This document shows, one piece after another, positions 21,847 through 31,373 of a DNA stretch of 36,105 nt. This stretch comes from a virus: positions 1 to 36,105 of IMG/VR virus record IMGVR_UViG_3300036851_000490. One strand, 5' to 3'. The notes under the pieces are model-generated. The model saw only the letters and a program-made list of their open reading frames with translations. It was not told the origin of the DNA and made no database searches. Each line of letters starts with the position of its first letter. Within the stretch, counting starts at the first letter, position 1. The position numbers and the translations under genes are program-made.

Positions 21847-24800
21847 TAAGCCGACCTCCTGATAGGCACATCTATGGGTCCCAGGTCGTAGGCGAAGTAC
21901 CGTTTGTACTTCGCGATAAAGCCCTTGTCTTTCTTGGCAAAGCGGATTGCCAGGGTACGAAGGTAGTCGACCTCCTCCTCGGAAAAAGAGTCATCCCCCA
22001 GCCTCGTGCTTGTTGCGCCACTGGGGAGACGGTGCCTGGTCCTGGTTCTCCGTGCCCGTTGATGAGCATCGATCTCTACCTTTGCGTACTCGGCGGCGAA
22101 CGCCAGGGTCATGGCCTCGGCCGGTGAGAGCACCACCTGGCTTTGCGCTAGGTCCTGCAGCTCCTGAGCCTTGTCGGACAGGTCATCCGCGTAGCGCTTG
22201 GCAAAGATGGCCCCCGAGGGGTACTTGTTCCTGATGCGGCTGCGCTCCTGCTCCACGGCGTAACGGAACTCTGGGTTGACCTGGCTCGATTGCAGCGACT
22301 GGAGGTTGGGCTTCAGTCCCAGCTCGGCCATCTTCAATTCGACGAACCGGGTCAGCTCCCGCATCTCAAGGTAGTAGTTGTCCACCTGCCAGTCCTCGGA
22401 CCCGCCCTGGTCGAGGACTCGCTTTTGGTCTGCCATTGAGGTCAGGGCGGAATCCACCTGGCGAAACAGCGGGACCAGGCTCTTGAGCACCCCCTGACCC
22501 TTCTGGTAGTCCTCGGAGGTGAAGCCCACGGGTATGAAGGCTCCCAGCATAGGGTTCTCGGCTAATGCGGTAGCAAGGGCCTGGGCTCCCCGCTCGATCA
22601 GCTTGTTGCGGCCTCCCAGGTATCCGGTCGTTATTCCGAAGCCTCGGGCGAAGGTATTCAGCCGGTTGAGCTCCTTGACGATGGGGAGGTAGCGCTCGAC
22701 CTTCTCACGCCACCCCAAGTCTTCGGATACGTGATCAAAAGCCGCCAACCCCGCCTGAGTCATCAGGATCCTCGCCGGCGCCGCCGTGTACCAATCCAGC
22801 AATGAACGGGTCATCTTCAAGTTGAAGCTCAGAGGGAAGAAAATGTAGTTGGCCGACTTCTCCGCTGCGGAGCGAGGGCCGTAGCGATAGATCTCGTCTA
22901 CCTTGGTGCGGATCTCGTCGTAGTCGATGGCACCTCGCACGCCGTCGTTGACCTCATCCAACTGCCTTCTGTAGAGCCGCCAAGTGTCCACCGCCTCGGC
23001 GTCCAGGAGGTTGAAGCCGAAGAAGCCATGCGCCCCCTGCCGAGTCTCGTCGAGAGTGGTGGCATAGACCTTCCCCCTGCCACCCATGACCTGCTCCTGA
23101 ACCGCGTCAAACTCATCCCCGAACTGAGCTCTCAGCTTCTCCGCGGTCTTGCGTGCTTGAGAGGGACGCAATTCCAGAGGCAGGTCGGTTGCACCTCTCA
23201 ACAGCTTGGCCTCCACCATGTTACCCAGAGTAAAGTAAGGGCTCAGCTGGAATTGGATGAAGTCCCGGGCACGGATCAGGTTCTCGGGAAGGTTCAGGCC
23301 ACCCTTCCACGCCTGAGGCCTATTGGATACCGAGGTCCTGGCCCAGTCCTCAAAGGCAGATAGACCATTGATCCGAAGGGCTTCTCCAAGATCCCGAACC
23401 GTTTTCAAGGGATGATGAAAGTCGGCACCAAACGCTGCCCCTCGTCTGATTGCCGCGTAGACAGACTGTGCCTGCTCGGGGGTCCATCCCAAGTCTCTAG
23501 TTAAATCGGCAACCTTGATCTGGCGCAGATCGAATAGCTGCCCGGAGTTCCAGATCTTCCTCCCGCCAACACTGAGCACCCTGGATCGATGCTCTGGAAG
23601 GTTCTGCCTAAGCTCCCCCAGTTGCTCCAGCAGATCACGTCCGCTGGCGGCCAGCTTCTGCTCCTTGGCTACCAGGTCGAGCTCGTTGACCGTGGCGAGG
23701 GTTCTCAGTTGGCCGATCTCACGATTTGCCAGACGACGGTTGGTAAGACCCAGCCACTCTGCCACCGGGGCCAGTCGTGAGGCCTCACCCAACGTTGCTG
23801 TTATGTGTCCTGGATCCACATCCCTCAGAGTGAGAGCGTCCTTGTTGAGCAAGATCGGCTGTTTTCCATCCGCGATCATCCTGGCTTGAAAAGCTTCGTC
23901 CTTGAGATTTACTGCCCTGCCAGCTACCTGCGTCAACCGGCGCATCTTGCGAATGAGCTGGGCGTCGTCCTCAATACCGGCAGTCTCGGGAAGGAAGGTC
24001 TTGATAGTGTCCCGAATCTCGTCCAGGCGTTGACTCACAGAACCATTGAGTCTCTGTGCTTCCTCCAGGGTCAGGACCCGCCGTACCTTGGGATCTGCAG
24101 AAAACTGAATCGTGGCTGGGTCTAGACCCGCCGCCACCAGATCTCGCACCTTAACCTTTGTGGGCATCTTCACAGCCACGTCAGTTGCCAGGCCGGTAGA
24201 GGCTGTCCGGGTAAGCCCCAGCTTCAGGTCATCTGCCACCCTGACCAACTGTTCCAACACCCTGGTGGTCGCAGCACGGTCCTGAGCCGTGGCCAAAGGG
24301 TTATCAGTCCTTGCGTACGCAAGCTCCCCCTCTTTGACTGCTTCGGCAAACTTCCGCTTCATTCGCGCTTCGTACTTCAGCTTCCCTTTGAGGCCAGGGA
24401 AGCCCTCCCCCGCCTCAGCAATTCCGGCTCGAACCTTTTCCGGCGTCGGCATCAGCCTTGCCAGCTCGTCGTAAGCCTCATCCAATGCTTGCGCGTTGCC
24501 GGGTGCCTGTGCCCAGACCTTGGTTCCACGGACAAAGGGTCTGACCCTGACCTTATCCAGAGTGATCTCGCCAAGGCCCATCATCGTGTCGTACCAATTT
24601 CGAAGATCGACCTTCCCCTGGCCTCGGACCTCCAGCTTTTCCGGATAGTCCTTGAAAAGGAACCTGATGGTCTCACCCATCTCGGTGTCGTTCACCTGGC
24701 TCATCACAGACTCCATGCGCTGGGGGTCTTTCTTGAACTCCGCCTTCACGGTCTGGACCATCTCAGGCATGGCTTCTTCCCACTTCTCTGCCGGGATGCC

Positions 24801-26285
24801 CTTGGCCCTCAGTCTCTCCGACGCCTCGGCGAATGCGGCCGCCTGCGCACGAAAGTAGCGCATGGCCCTACTGAGATGCTCCGCTCCACCGATCTCATCT
24901 ATCAGACCGGCCCGGGTCACTCGTTCTCCAGTTGCAGCCCGAAGGTAGCGGGTCAAGGGGCGCACCTGGTCGTATCCCACAAGATTGGTCACACCGTTGC
25001 GAATGTCTCTCACCCGCAGAGGAAGGCTCTGGGTGGGGTTCCAGATGAAGTGAGCCAGGTCGACCGGATTGCCGAGAGGATTTTCCTTCCCCAAGATCTC
25101 GTACCGAAGTGACGAGCCCAAGGCTGGCGCCTCGTCGATCATTTGAGAAAGCCTGGTCTTCTGGATGTCGGAGATGTCCACGTTGGGCAGAATCTCGCCG
25201 GCACCGAGCGCTCCCAGAGCCCGGGCGGAGATGGATGTCTGCACCCCGGCGTTGGTGATTGCAGTCCCGATCATGCCAAGTGGAGTGGACTTAGCCCTGG
25301 CGAGAACGTCGGACGCATGAAGGATGTGCTCGGCTATCCGCCTGTATCCTCCGGGACCAAACTGTGCAATCTTGGCCGCAGTGGCTTCCTTGGCTGGATT
25401 GACTGCTTTGGTGGCCAGCCTCGATACAAGGGTAGGAGCGGTTCCTCCTCGAACTCCCGCGCCGGCGGTAAGCAGCCCTCTCTCCGCTGTAAGAGCGGCT
25501 CTTGCACCGCCCGACACAACCTTGGCGCCGCGTGCCAGTGGAAGAAACGACAGGATGTTGATCAGGTCGTTGACCTGCGTAGCTGTGTCTTGACTAGTCT
25601 CCCCGGTACGCTCTATCTCGATTGCTTTGGTCTTGGCTACCTCCCGACGCCACTCCTCCTTGCTTCTGGTCAAAGCCCCGACATGGGTGGGGGTTCTTTG
25701 CACCCCAATGGCTACCCGCTCAGCCGTCTCCCCCAGGCCGGTTACGAGGTTCTTGGCAAAGCCAGACAGGCCTCGCCAAACCTCTGAGTACATGAAGTTC
25801 CCCAGGTACTCAAGAGCATTTCTGGAAGACATCGAGCCCGTCTTGTTCCCGCGAAACTGCTCCTTGCGAATGTGATCCTCCATATTCCGAAAGCCCTGCC
25901 AGAACGGGTCGCCCGGTTTCCAGTTGGCATCGATGGGAGTGTCAGGGTGAACCCATCCACCCTCGATGAGCTTTTGCTTGAGGGATAGGACAGAGCGGGG
26001 AGTGAACACTCTCGTGCCCTGCCTTTCGGCCACTTGATCGAGAAGCTCCACCAGGCCGTATCCCTTGCCCGGCTTCCCCCCCAGCCGTTCGATTGCCACG
26101 TCCAAGTCGTCATCCTCCAGCGGGGATAGGGCCAGGGTGGCGATCACATCAGGGCTATAACCAGAGCTTTGCAGGTAGCTCTGAGCTCGCGTCAACCTAG
26201 AAATCATGTACTGGTCGGCCCCAGTAGCACCGCGCTTTGGCCCGCTGACAACCCCGTATCGGGGTCTGATCAAGCTCTCAGCCAC
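21846..26285 (-). CDS. giant ejection / internal virion protein (1479 aa)
   Basis: This is by far the largest gene (1479 residues, 4.4 kb, 12% of the window). It is helical throughout, with Ala/Gly-rich, mildly hydrophobic stretches at about 250-300 (ILSFLPLARGAKVVSGGARAAL) and near 1150-1280 (NYIFFPLSFNLKM, and later ENPMLGAFIPVGF). No catalytic motif is visible. The GTG start has GGAG seven bases before it. Giant helical proteins between portal and capsid are typical ejection proteins of short-tailed phages. A fused polyvalent protein carried into the host is an alternative. It lacks the long heptad pattern of a tape-measure protein and has no tail-assembly neighbours. Confidence 0.6.
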   Translation of the reverse strand: MAESLIRPRYGVVSGPKRGATGADQYMISRLTRAQSYLQSSGYSPDVIATLALSPLEDDDLDVAIERLGGKPGKGYGLVELLDQVAERQGTRVFTPRSVLSLKQKLIEGGWVHPDTPIDANWKPGDPFWQGFRNMEDHIRKEQFRGNKTGSMSSRNALEYLGNFMYSEVWRGLSGFAKNLVTGLGETAERVAIGVQRTPTHVGALTRSKEEWRREVAKTKAIEIERTGETSQDTATQVNDLINILSFLPLARGAKVVSGGARAALTAERGLLTAGAGVRGGTAPTLVSRLATKAVNPAKEATAAKIAQFGPGGYRRIAEHILHASDVLARAKSTPLGMIGTAITNAGVQTSISARALGALGAGEILPNVDISDIQKTRLSQMIDEAPALGSSLRYEILGKENPLGNPVDLAHFIWNPTQSLPLRVRDIRNGVTNLVGYDQVRPLTRYLRAATGERVTRAGLIDEIGGAEHLSRAMRYFRAQAAAFAEASERLRAKGIPAEKWEEAMPEMVQTVKAEFKKDPQRMESVMSQVNDTEMGETIRFLFKDYPEKLEVRGQGKVDLRNWYDTMMGLGEITLDKVRVRPFVRGTKVWAQAPGNAQALDEAYDELARLMPTPEKVRAGIAEAGEGFPGLKGKLKYEARMKRKFAEAVKEGELAYARTDNPLATAQDRAATTRVLEQLVRVADDLKLGLTRTASTGLATDVAVKMPTKVKVRDLVAAGLDPATIQFSADPKVRRVLTLEEAQRLNGSVSQRLDEIRDTIKTFLPETAGIEDDAQLIRKMRRLTQVAGRAVNLKDEAFQARMIADGKQPILLNKDALTLRDVDPGHITATLGEASRLAPVAEWLGLTNRRLANREIGQLRTLATVNELDLVAKEQKLAASGRDLLEQLGELRQNLPEHRSRVLSVGGRKIWNSGQLFDLRQIKVADLTRDLGWTPEQAQSVYAAIRRGAAFGADFHHPLKTVRDLGEALRINGLSAFEDWARTSVSNRPQAWKGGLNLPENLIRARDFIQFQLSPYFTLGNMVEAKLLRGATDLPLELRPSQARKTAEKLRAQFGDEFDAVQEQVMGGRGKVYATTLDETRQGAHGFFGFNLLDAEAVDTWRLYRRQLDEVNDGVRGAIDYDEIRTKVDEIYRYGPRSAAEKSANYIFFPLSFNLKMTRSLLDWYTAAPARILMTQAGLAAFDHVSEDLGWREKVERYLPIVKELNRLNTFARGFGITTGYLGGRNKLIERGAQALATALAENPMLGAFIPVGFTSEDYQKGQGVLKSLVPLFRQVDSALTSMADQKRVLDQGGSEDWQVDNYYLEMRELTRFVELKMAELGLKPNLQSLQSSQVNPEFRYAVEQERSRIRNKYPSGAIFAKRYADDLSDKAQELQDLAQSQVVLSPAEAMTLAFAAEYAKVEIDAHQRARRTRTRHRLPSGATSTRLGDDSFSEEEVDYLRTLAIRFAKKDKGFIAKYKRYFAYDLGPIDVPIRRSA

Positions 26286-26802
26286 TCACTGTCTCCGGCC
26301 CCGGTTCCTCAAACAACGGCTGAACGATTTCGGGTTCGATCGGCGGAAGACCGACTCCCCGACGAGGCTGTCCAACTCGAAAAGCCAGATCCTTGACCTC
26401 TTGAGTGGCAATGGGAAGGGACGCAAGGTAGGCGAGGAGATCTCCAGCTCTAGGTGGATTGAACAGCCGTCCGAAGATTTCCGACCCTGGACCTGGACCC
26501 ATGTCGATCCCAGCCGTGACTGGTTCGTCACGGAACTCAGTAGGTCGGTCAATCGGGGCCAGTTCCGGAAACTGGTAGGCCTGGGCAGCTGCCAGTCCTG
26601 GGCCGGGGGTTGGGGCAGTTTGAGTGGGCGGAGGAGCCACGGGGACCGCACGCTGCGCTTCGAGCTGTCTAGTTCCCTCTCCGTAGGTCTGCCCTGGGAC
26701 TACCTGCAGCTTCGGTTTGTTCAAATCCAGACGATTTGAGTAGGCCTTCCCCGGCATACCCCTTCGCGCGCCCCCGCGGTTGTTCTTACGTCCGCGAGGC
26801 AT
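26278..26802 (-). CDS. proline-rich virion-region protein
   Basis: A 174-residue protein. A basic N-terminus (MPRGRKNNRGGARRGMPGKAY) and a central Pro/Ala/Gln-rich segment (about 50-85) are followed by a short ordered end. The basic MPRGRK...GKAYSNR start recalls proteins encoded after the portal in several actinophages, whose role is not established. It overlaps the small gene upstream by 17 bases and the giant protein by 8. It is probably flexible and may bind DNA through its N-terminus. Confidence 0.6.
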   Translation of the reverse strand: MPRGRKNNRGGARRGMPGKAYSNRLDLNKPKLQVVPGQTYGEGTRQLEAQRAVPVAPPPTQTAPTPGPGLAAAQAYQFPELAPIDRPTEFRDEPVTAGIDMGPGPGSEIFGRLFNPPRAGDLLAYLASLPIATQEVKDLAFRVGQPRRGVGLPPIEPEIVQPLFEEPGPETVSG

Positions 26803-26956
26803 ACAACCACTCCGCTAAAACAATCACTTCGGCTTCAATAATGCTGGCTGCTTCATTGAAGTCATAGCCCTCCAATGAGAGCTTGAAATATTTCTTATCA
26901 ATGGCGTCACTGATAAGTCGCCGCGTTTCAACCCAACAATCATGCTCTTCTTCCAT
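26786..26956 (-). CDS. small acidic protein downstream of the portal gene
   Basis: A 56-residue protein found by reading the gap. ATG 26956 overlaps the portal stop as TGATG, and TAA is at 26788-26786, inside the next gene. It begins MEEEHDCWVETRRLISDAIDK, is acidic and looks helical (AASIIEAEVIVLAEWLY). Its exact fit between two stops and starts and its sensible composition make it likely real. No family known. It could be an assembly chaperone for the portal or neighbouring virion proteins. Confidence 0.6.
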   Translation of the reverse strand: MEEEHDCWVETRRLISDAIDKKYFKLSLEGYDFNEAASIIEAEVIVLAEWLYASRT

Positions 26957-28797
26957 CAGACTCCTACCGGGGCCTGCTCTTGCGGCGTCTGCCTCTGAGC
27001 AGAGCGCAGGCTGAACAGAAGTTGTGAGAGTCCTTGAGCCGAGGGGGCCTCAGGTGCAGCAGTGGTAGGCACCTGAGCGCCCTGACCCTCGGCTGTGATG
27101 CCAGGCATGGATTCGGGGGAGCCGGGGAGGGCAGTATCGGGTGCTCCCTCTGCCGTGATCTCTGCCTGGCGTTCTTGAGCCTCCAGTTGAACTTGAGCTA
27201 TCGCGTCCGCTAAATCCATCTTGTCCTGCTTTACCAATTGCTTAATGCGAGCCAGATCTGTAATTGGAATGGGGCTGTCGGGATTAGCCGCTTGGGACTG
27301 GAGACCAGCCAGGACTGCATCATCTATCGCCTCGGCCTGCATACGATCCTTCTCCCGCTCCACGTCGTCGATCAGGGGGTTTAGCTCCATCGCCCGCTGC
27401 TTAGACATGGTTCCGGTACCAACGGCCTGGCCGGTCAGGATCATCAGCCCATTCTGATCGGAGCCGGGCATGGAATAGACCACCTGATGCTCGTCGGTCT
27501 CGAAGTGTACGTTCGGGGTGTAGGTGACAGCTCCCTTAGCGCCTTTCCATGACACCCAGAAGTTTCTCGGGATGTTCCCGAACCACCCTTTTGCAGTGGC
27601 GATAGCTCTGATGTTCTCGGCCTGAAGCGACCGGGCGAACATCCTCTGAGCCGCAGCGATGGGGAAGTCGATCACGTTTGCCAGAACCGATTCGCCCCGG
27701 CGTCCGGTACGTATGTTCGACGCGCTCTCCCCCCCGAACTCGGCAGGAATCCCGCCAGCCAATCTCTGTGCCCTCTCCAGGCGGTCGATGGTGGTGTTGG
27801 TCATGAAACCTGGCTGGACGGGGAAGTCCCTCAGATCACCGCCCTTGATCTGGCCGATAGTCCCGTCCTTCGGATTAGCCACCACCGTCACATTCGCGGT
27901 CTCGTTGGGCCGTGAGATCGCCCACATGCTGGGAAGGACTCCCCGCTCCACCGCAATGATCTCCAAGGCGGTGAGACGCGCCTGGGCCTCGAACATTCCC
28001 ACCATGTCGTCGAACTGGCCCTTGCGCGCATCCAGCGTGACCCGCCCGGCCACGACTGCAGGACAGATCCCCGCCCGGTTGGGAATCCTGAATAACGGCT
28101 CTATCTCGCTGCCCCGAAACTCCCAGTCATACCCGTCGTCGGTGCGCTGAGCCTTCCCGAGAATGAAAGTTGAGAGCTCAAAGGCATCGACGTACTGCAG
28201 GCACTCGTACTTGTCGTCCGGTTCGGGATTGTCCCCTCTGGCCAATCTTGCAATAGCATCTGGATATCTGCTCTCCAGATACGCCAGGGTCTTCGAGTAG
28301 CAGAAGATGCAGTCGGGCACCTCCACGTCGTCGGGGTCAATGGTAGGCGCCGGGTAAGTCATAAGCGGATTGCGCGGCTCCCAGCGAGGAATCCCCCGGT
28401 CGAAATCCGGCATCACAAGAGCGGGGGAGTGGGCATAGGCGATCAAGTGCCGGCCCCGGCGGGCCATCTTCACGTCCAGGGCGTTCATCTCCCACCATCC
28501 GAGGTTCGCCCGCCGGCGAATGCTGGCGTACTCGTCGGCCTTCTTCTGCCCGGGCTTCTGGGAGGGGTAGACGATGTCCGGCAGGAGCGAGGCGATCCTC
28601 TCGGCGTTCTGGTCGATGCCCTGAATCATCAGGTTCGCTATCGCCGGGCGCTTCGAGACGTCGTCTATCTCCGGAAGCGGAAGGGTGATATCGACGAAGT
28701 TGTAGTAATCCCGGATCTCCCGCATCTTGCCCATGACAGGCCCGGCGGCCTTTTTGCGGGCCAGATACAGATTCAGGATCTCGCGAGAATCTCTCAT
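26956..28797 (-). CDS. portal protein
   Basis: A 613-residue protein from ATG 28797, which overlaps the terminase stop as ATGA and has GAGG five bases upstream. An alternative ATG at 28824 adds nine residues but sits with no spacing behind its purine run. Portal identity rests on its place right after the large terminase, its size, and conserved-looking segments (GIDQNAERIASLLPDIVYPS, and LERAQRLAGGIPAEFGG near the middle, the region of the portal stem and wing). It forms the ring at the capsid vertex through which DNA is packed. The Pro/Gln-rich last 90 residues look flexible. Confidence 0.75.
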   Translation of the reverse strand: MRDSREILNLYLARKKAAGPVMGKMREIRDYYNFVDITLPLPEIDDVSKRPAIANLMIQGIDQNAERIASLLPDIVYPSQKPGQKKADEYASIRRRANLGWWEMNALDVKMARRGRHLIAYAHSPALVMPDFDRGIPRWEPRNPLMTYPAPTIDPDDVEVPDCIFCYSKTLAYLESRYPDAIARLARGDNPEPDDKYECLQYVDAFELSTFILGKAQRTDDGYDWEFRGSEIEPLFRIPNRAGICPAVVAGRVTLDARKGQFDDMVGMFEAQARLTALEIIAVERGVLPSMWAISRPNETANVTVVANPKDGTIGQIKGGDLRDFPVQPGFMTNTTIDRLERAQRLAGGIPAEFGGESASNIRTGRRGESVLANVIDFPIAAAQRMFARSLQAENIRAIATAKGWFGNIPRNFWVSWKGAKGAVTYTPNVHFETDEHQVVYSMPGSDQNGLMILTGQAVGTGTMSKQRAMELNPLIDDVEREKDRMQAEAIDDAVLAGLQSQAANPDSPIPITDLARIKQLVKQDKMDLADAIAQVQLEAQERQAEITAEGAPDTALPGSPESMPGITAEGQGAQVPTTAAPEAPSAQGLSQLLFSLRSAQRQTPQEQAPVGV

Positions 28798-30650
28798 GCG
28801 GTCCTCAGCCAGCTTGGCCTCCATTCCCTGACTGGCTTTACGTCGATTGAGTCACGCATCTCCATCCAGTTCTTCCAGCAAAACCAGCAGCTCATCACAA
28901 GATCTTGTTCAAGCAGGTTCCCGGAGATGTTGGGGCGCCAGTTCAGCAGCTCTTCGATCAGAGGGTTCATCCGGCTGCGGGTCAGCTCGTCTGAGAAGGG
29001 GATCCGGAACTCACCTCTCTGGAAAGAGCCGGCCATCGACGCGACGCCCAGCACCTCGTCGGCCTTGTTTCTAGAAGAGGTGTGGGGGATGAGCTCGAAG
29101 CCGTACAGGTTGGAAAGCCTTCTCAGTCTCTCGTCGTAGGCCAGACCCTTTTGAAAGGCATCCCGCTCCACCACCAGGCGACGGGGCTGATATCGAATGG
29201 CAAACTCTTCCACCCGGTTGAGGATGTCCTCCGTGCGGGCGAGGTGAAAGACCTTCTCGCAATCCAGCAGGTGCAGGCGATCAATCGTGAAGGCGAAGGC
29301 AGATAAAGCATTTCCGCCGCCTAGAGCCGGGTCCAGGCCCATGACCACGAAGTCCCCGAACTCCAACCGTCCTACGGAGCGGTCGTAGTCCTTGCACTCG
29401 TCGATGTACTCGCCGGTGAAGGTCGCCAGTTCATCGGAGTGAGGGGCCTGCATGTAGGCGCAGGCCCAGGTCTGCTTGCCCGACTGACGCTTTCTCTCGG
29501 CTAGGTCCACGGGCCCCCACATCTCGGGACAGAGAGGCTGACCCTCCAGGCCCGGAAGGGTCTTGCCTCGAAGCTCTATCGGCTCGATGGGCTCCGTTCC
29601 CGGCCGGCAGGCGGCTAGGACGATGTACTCGTGGGGGATGTCCTCCTCCATCAGGCGCTCGTAGATATCCCCCACCCCAACCCGGGTGCCGATGATCACC
29701 GTTCGACCCGCCTTTCCGACCCTGGTTAGCAGGGTGTGGCGAATGACCGTGAGCATGCTGGCAGTTGAAGCGAGGGACTCCGGCTGCTGGATATCGTCGA
29801 TGATCAACGTGTCCCACCGGGAGCCGTAAACCTTGGAAGTCCACCCTGCGGCAGCTACGGAGGGATCGCGCTCGTCATGCTCCGATTTCCATACCGAGAA
29901 GTGGGTGGCCGTCCAGGGCTTGCCCTGCCGCTCCTGGCCCTCCTGGTAGAAAGGGCCGAACCTCGCCGTGAAGTCCGTTGCAATCGAAGGATGCATCCGC
30001 TCCTGGCAGCGATGGATGATCTTCTTCGCATGCTCCCCGGATTGGGAGACCACTCCGAAACGATGATTAGGGTCTTTCGCCAGGGTGTAGCAGATGAAGT
30101 CCTCGATGGTGGTTGTCTTCCCATGGTCAGGAGGCAGAAGGCAGAGGGTGACGTGCTGGGGATGGGTCTTCTCGAGAGCGTGGACCAATCTCAGTTGATG
30201 CTCGTAGGTCTCGAACCCGAAGTACTTATGCCGGAAGTTGGCAAACCCTCCCAGATAGTCGTCCGCCAGGCGCGTTCCTTTAGCCTTAGCCCGGATGGCA
30301 TCACACTCAGCAGCAAAGTTCGGCACCTCGCGGCGCCACCCCTTGTAGGTGCCCGGCGTGCGATTGATCGCTAGGAGGGCTTCAGGAAGGGTATCGCCCT
30401 GTCTCAGGCGCTCCTTGAACCTTTCCCTGACCGGATCTGCGGGCCGCTTGCGGGGAGGGTGGAAGTTGGGGTTGAGCTCCCGCCACCGCTCCGCTCCTAC
30501 TCTGAGCTTGCACCCCTTGCACCAGTCGTGATAGGTGCCATTGGCCCTACGGTGGAAGCTGCGTACATCTTTTGTCTTCCCGCAGCGCGTACAGATCCGG
30601 GTCTCCTCCGGTCGCAGGAAGACCGGATCGCGGGCTTTCTGAATCGCCAC
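28794..30650 (-). CDS. terL: terminase large subunit with N-terminal zinc-finger and HTH
   Basis: A 618-residue packaging motor. The ATPase has a Walker A-like PPDHGKTT at 173-180, Walker B LIIDD at 282-286, and a GTRVG coupling-type motif at 321-325. The RNase H-like nuclease shows D440 (GLDPALGG), E495 (VVERD) and D531 (NKADE). Ahead of it lie a zinc finger (C20, C23, C44, C47) and, at about 73-125, a helix-turn-helix of small-terminase type (EALLAINRTPGTYKGWRRE, then NFAAECDAI). No separate small subunit is seen nearby, so this may be a fused small and large terminase. It overlaps the portal gene as ATGA. Confidence 0.9.
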   Translation of the reverse strand: MAIQKARDPVFLRPEETRICTRCGKTKDVRSFHRRANGTYHDWCKGCKLRVGAERWRELNPNFHPPRKRPADPVRERFKERLRQGDTLPEALLAINRTPGTYKGWRREVPNFAAECDAIRAKAKGTRLADDYLGGFANFRHKYFGFETYEHQLRLVHALEKTHPQHVTLCLLPPDHGKTTTIEDFICYTLAKDPNHRFGVVSQSGEHAKKIIHRCQERMHPSIATDFTARFGPFYQEGQERQGKPWTATHFSVWKSEHDERDPSVAAAGWTSKVYGSRWDTLIIDDIQQPESLASTASMLTVIRHTLLTRVGKAGRTVIIGTRVGVGDIYERLMEEDIPHEYIVLAACRPGTEPIEPIELRGKTLPGLEGQPLCPEMWGPVDLAERKRQSGKQTWACAYMQAPHSDELATFTGEYIDECKDYDRSVGRLEFGDFVVMGLDPALGGGNALSAFAFTIDRLHLLDCEKVFHLARTEDILNRVEEFAIRYQPRRLVVERDAFQKGLAYDERLRRLSNLYGFELIPHTSSRNKADEVLGVASMAGSFQRGEFRIPFSDELTRSRMNPLIEELLNWRPNISGNLLEQDLVMSCWFCWKNWMEMRDSIDVKPVREWRPSWLRTA

Positions 30651-31325
30651 CTAGCGCGTGTAGGAAATCTTCATCCCAGCGGGGTAAGTGACTCCGCCGA
30701 TGGTCACAGTTCCCTGGGTACCCACGGTGCCCTTTGTGCCGGAGATTGCAGTCGTTCCGGAGGTTCCCTGGATACCCGAGCCACCGGACAGCCCCGTCGC
30801 CCCTTTGGTGGAGGTGCCCGAAATTCCCGTCCCCGCCTTACCGGAAATGCCCGTCCCTGCCTTTCCTGCCGTCCCCGTTCCGTAGCTTGCCCCTTTCTTC
30901 CCGGGCACGCCCTGGATGTAGCGGGGGATGGAGGCCTGGGACACCGCCGGCAGACGCCGAGCAGAAGCTATCTGCCTCGATGTGGCGTAGGTGTTGCGGG
31001 TCATCGAGGAAAGGGCATTGCCCGAATAACGGGGTGCTCCCCAGCCGGTCCGTCGGGTAGGACCTTGCGCAGTTGGGGTAGGCCAGTCGGCTGCACCGCC
31101 TTCCTCACTGTAGAGCTGAGAGGTTCCGGGCATGGCGTAATGGCGAGCCTCGGCCACGCTTGTGGCCTTGCGTTGCATGATCATCCCGGCTGCCCCGCCC
31201 TCAGGCCCCGGAGGTGCGTCATAGTAACGCGGCTGCCTCGGAAACAGGCCGTACTGGCCGGTGGAAGCGTTGAAGTAAAGATCGCTGCCCGGCAACTTTT
31301 TGTACCCACTTGGGACGTAGCTCAT
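30651..31325 (-). CDS. Gly/Thr/Ser-rich repetitive protein upstream of terminase
   Basis: A 224-residue protein. The N-terminal 130 residues are aromatic and polar (SGYKKLPGSDLYFNASTGQYG). Residues about 145-205 are a collagen-like low-complexity run with units such as GKAGTGISG (twice), GTSGT and GTKGTVGTQGT. A short VTIGGVTYPAGMKI end looks like a beta hairpin. ATG with AGAAGGGGAAG upstream. This composition suggests a fibrous virion or surface protein, but the position directly before the terminase is unusual for a fibre. No family recognised. Confidence 0.55.
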   Translation of the reverse strand: MSYVPSGYKKLPGSDLYFNASTGQYGLFPRQPRYYDAPPGPEGGAAGMIMQRKATSVAEARHYAMPGTSQLYSEEGGAADWPTPTAQGPTRRTGWGAPRYSGNALSSMTRNTYATSRQIASARRLPAVSQASIPRYIQGVPGKKGASYGTGTAGKAGTGISGKAGTGISGTSTKGATGLSGGSGIQGTSGTTAISGTKGTVGTQGTVTIGGVTYPAGMKISYTR

Positions 31326-31373
31326 TTCAACTTCCCCTTCTCTTGAACAGATGGTTCAGGTAGGATCATCTCG

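Noticed and set aside
30459-31346. long plus-strand open frame of 295 codons
   Set aside because: It lies opposite the terminase start and the Gly/Thr-rich protein gene, and its product is an implausible Arg/Gly/Pro-rich shadow.
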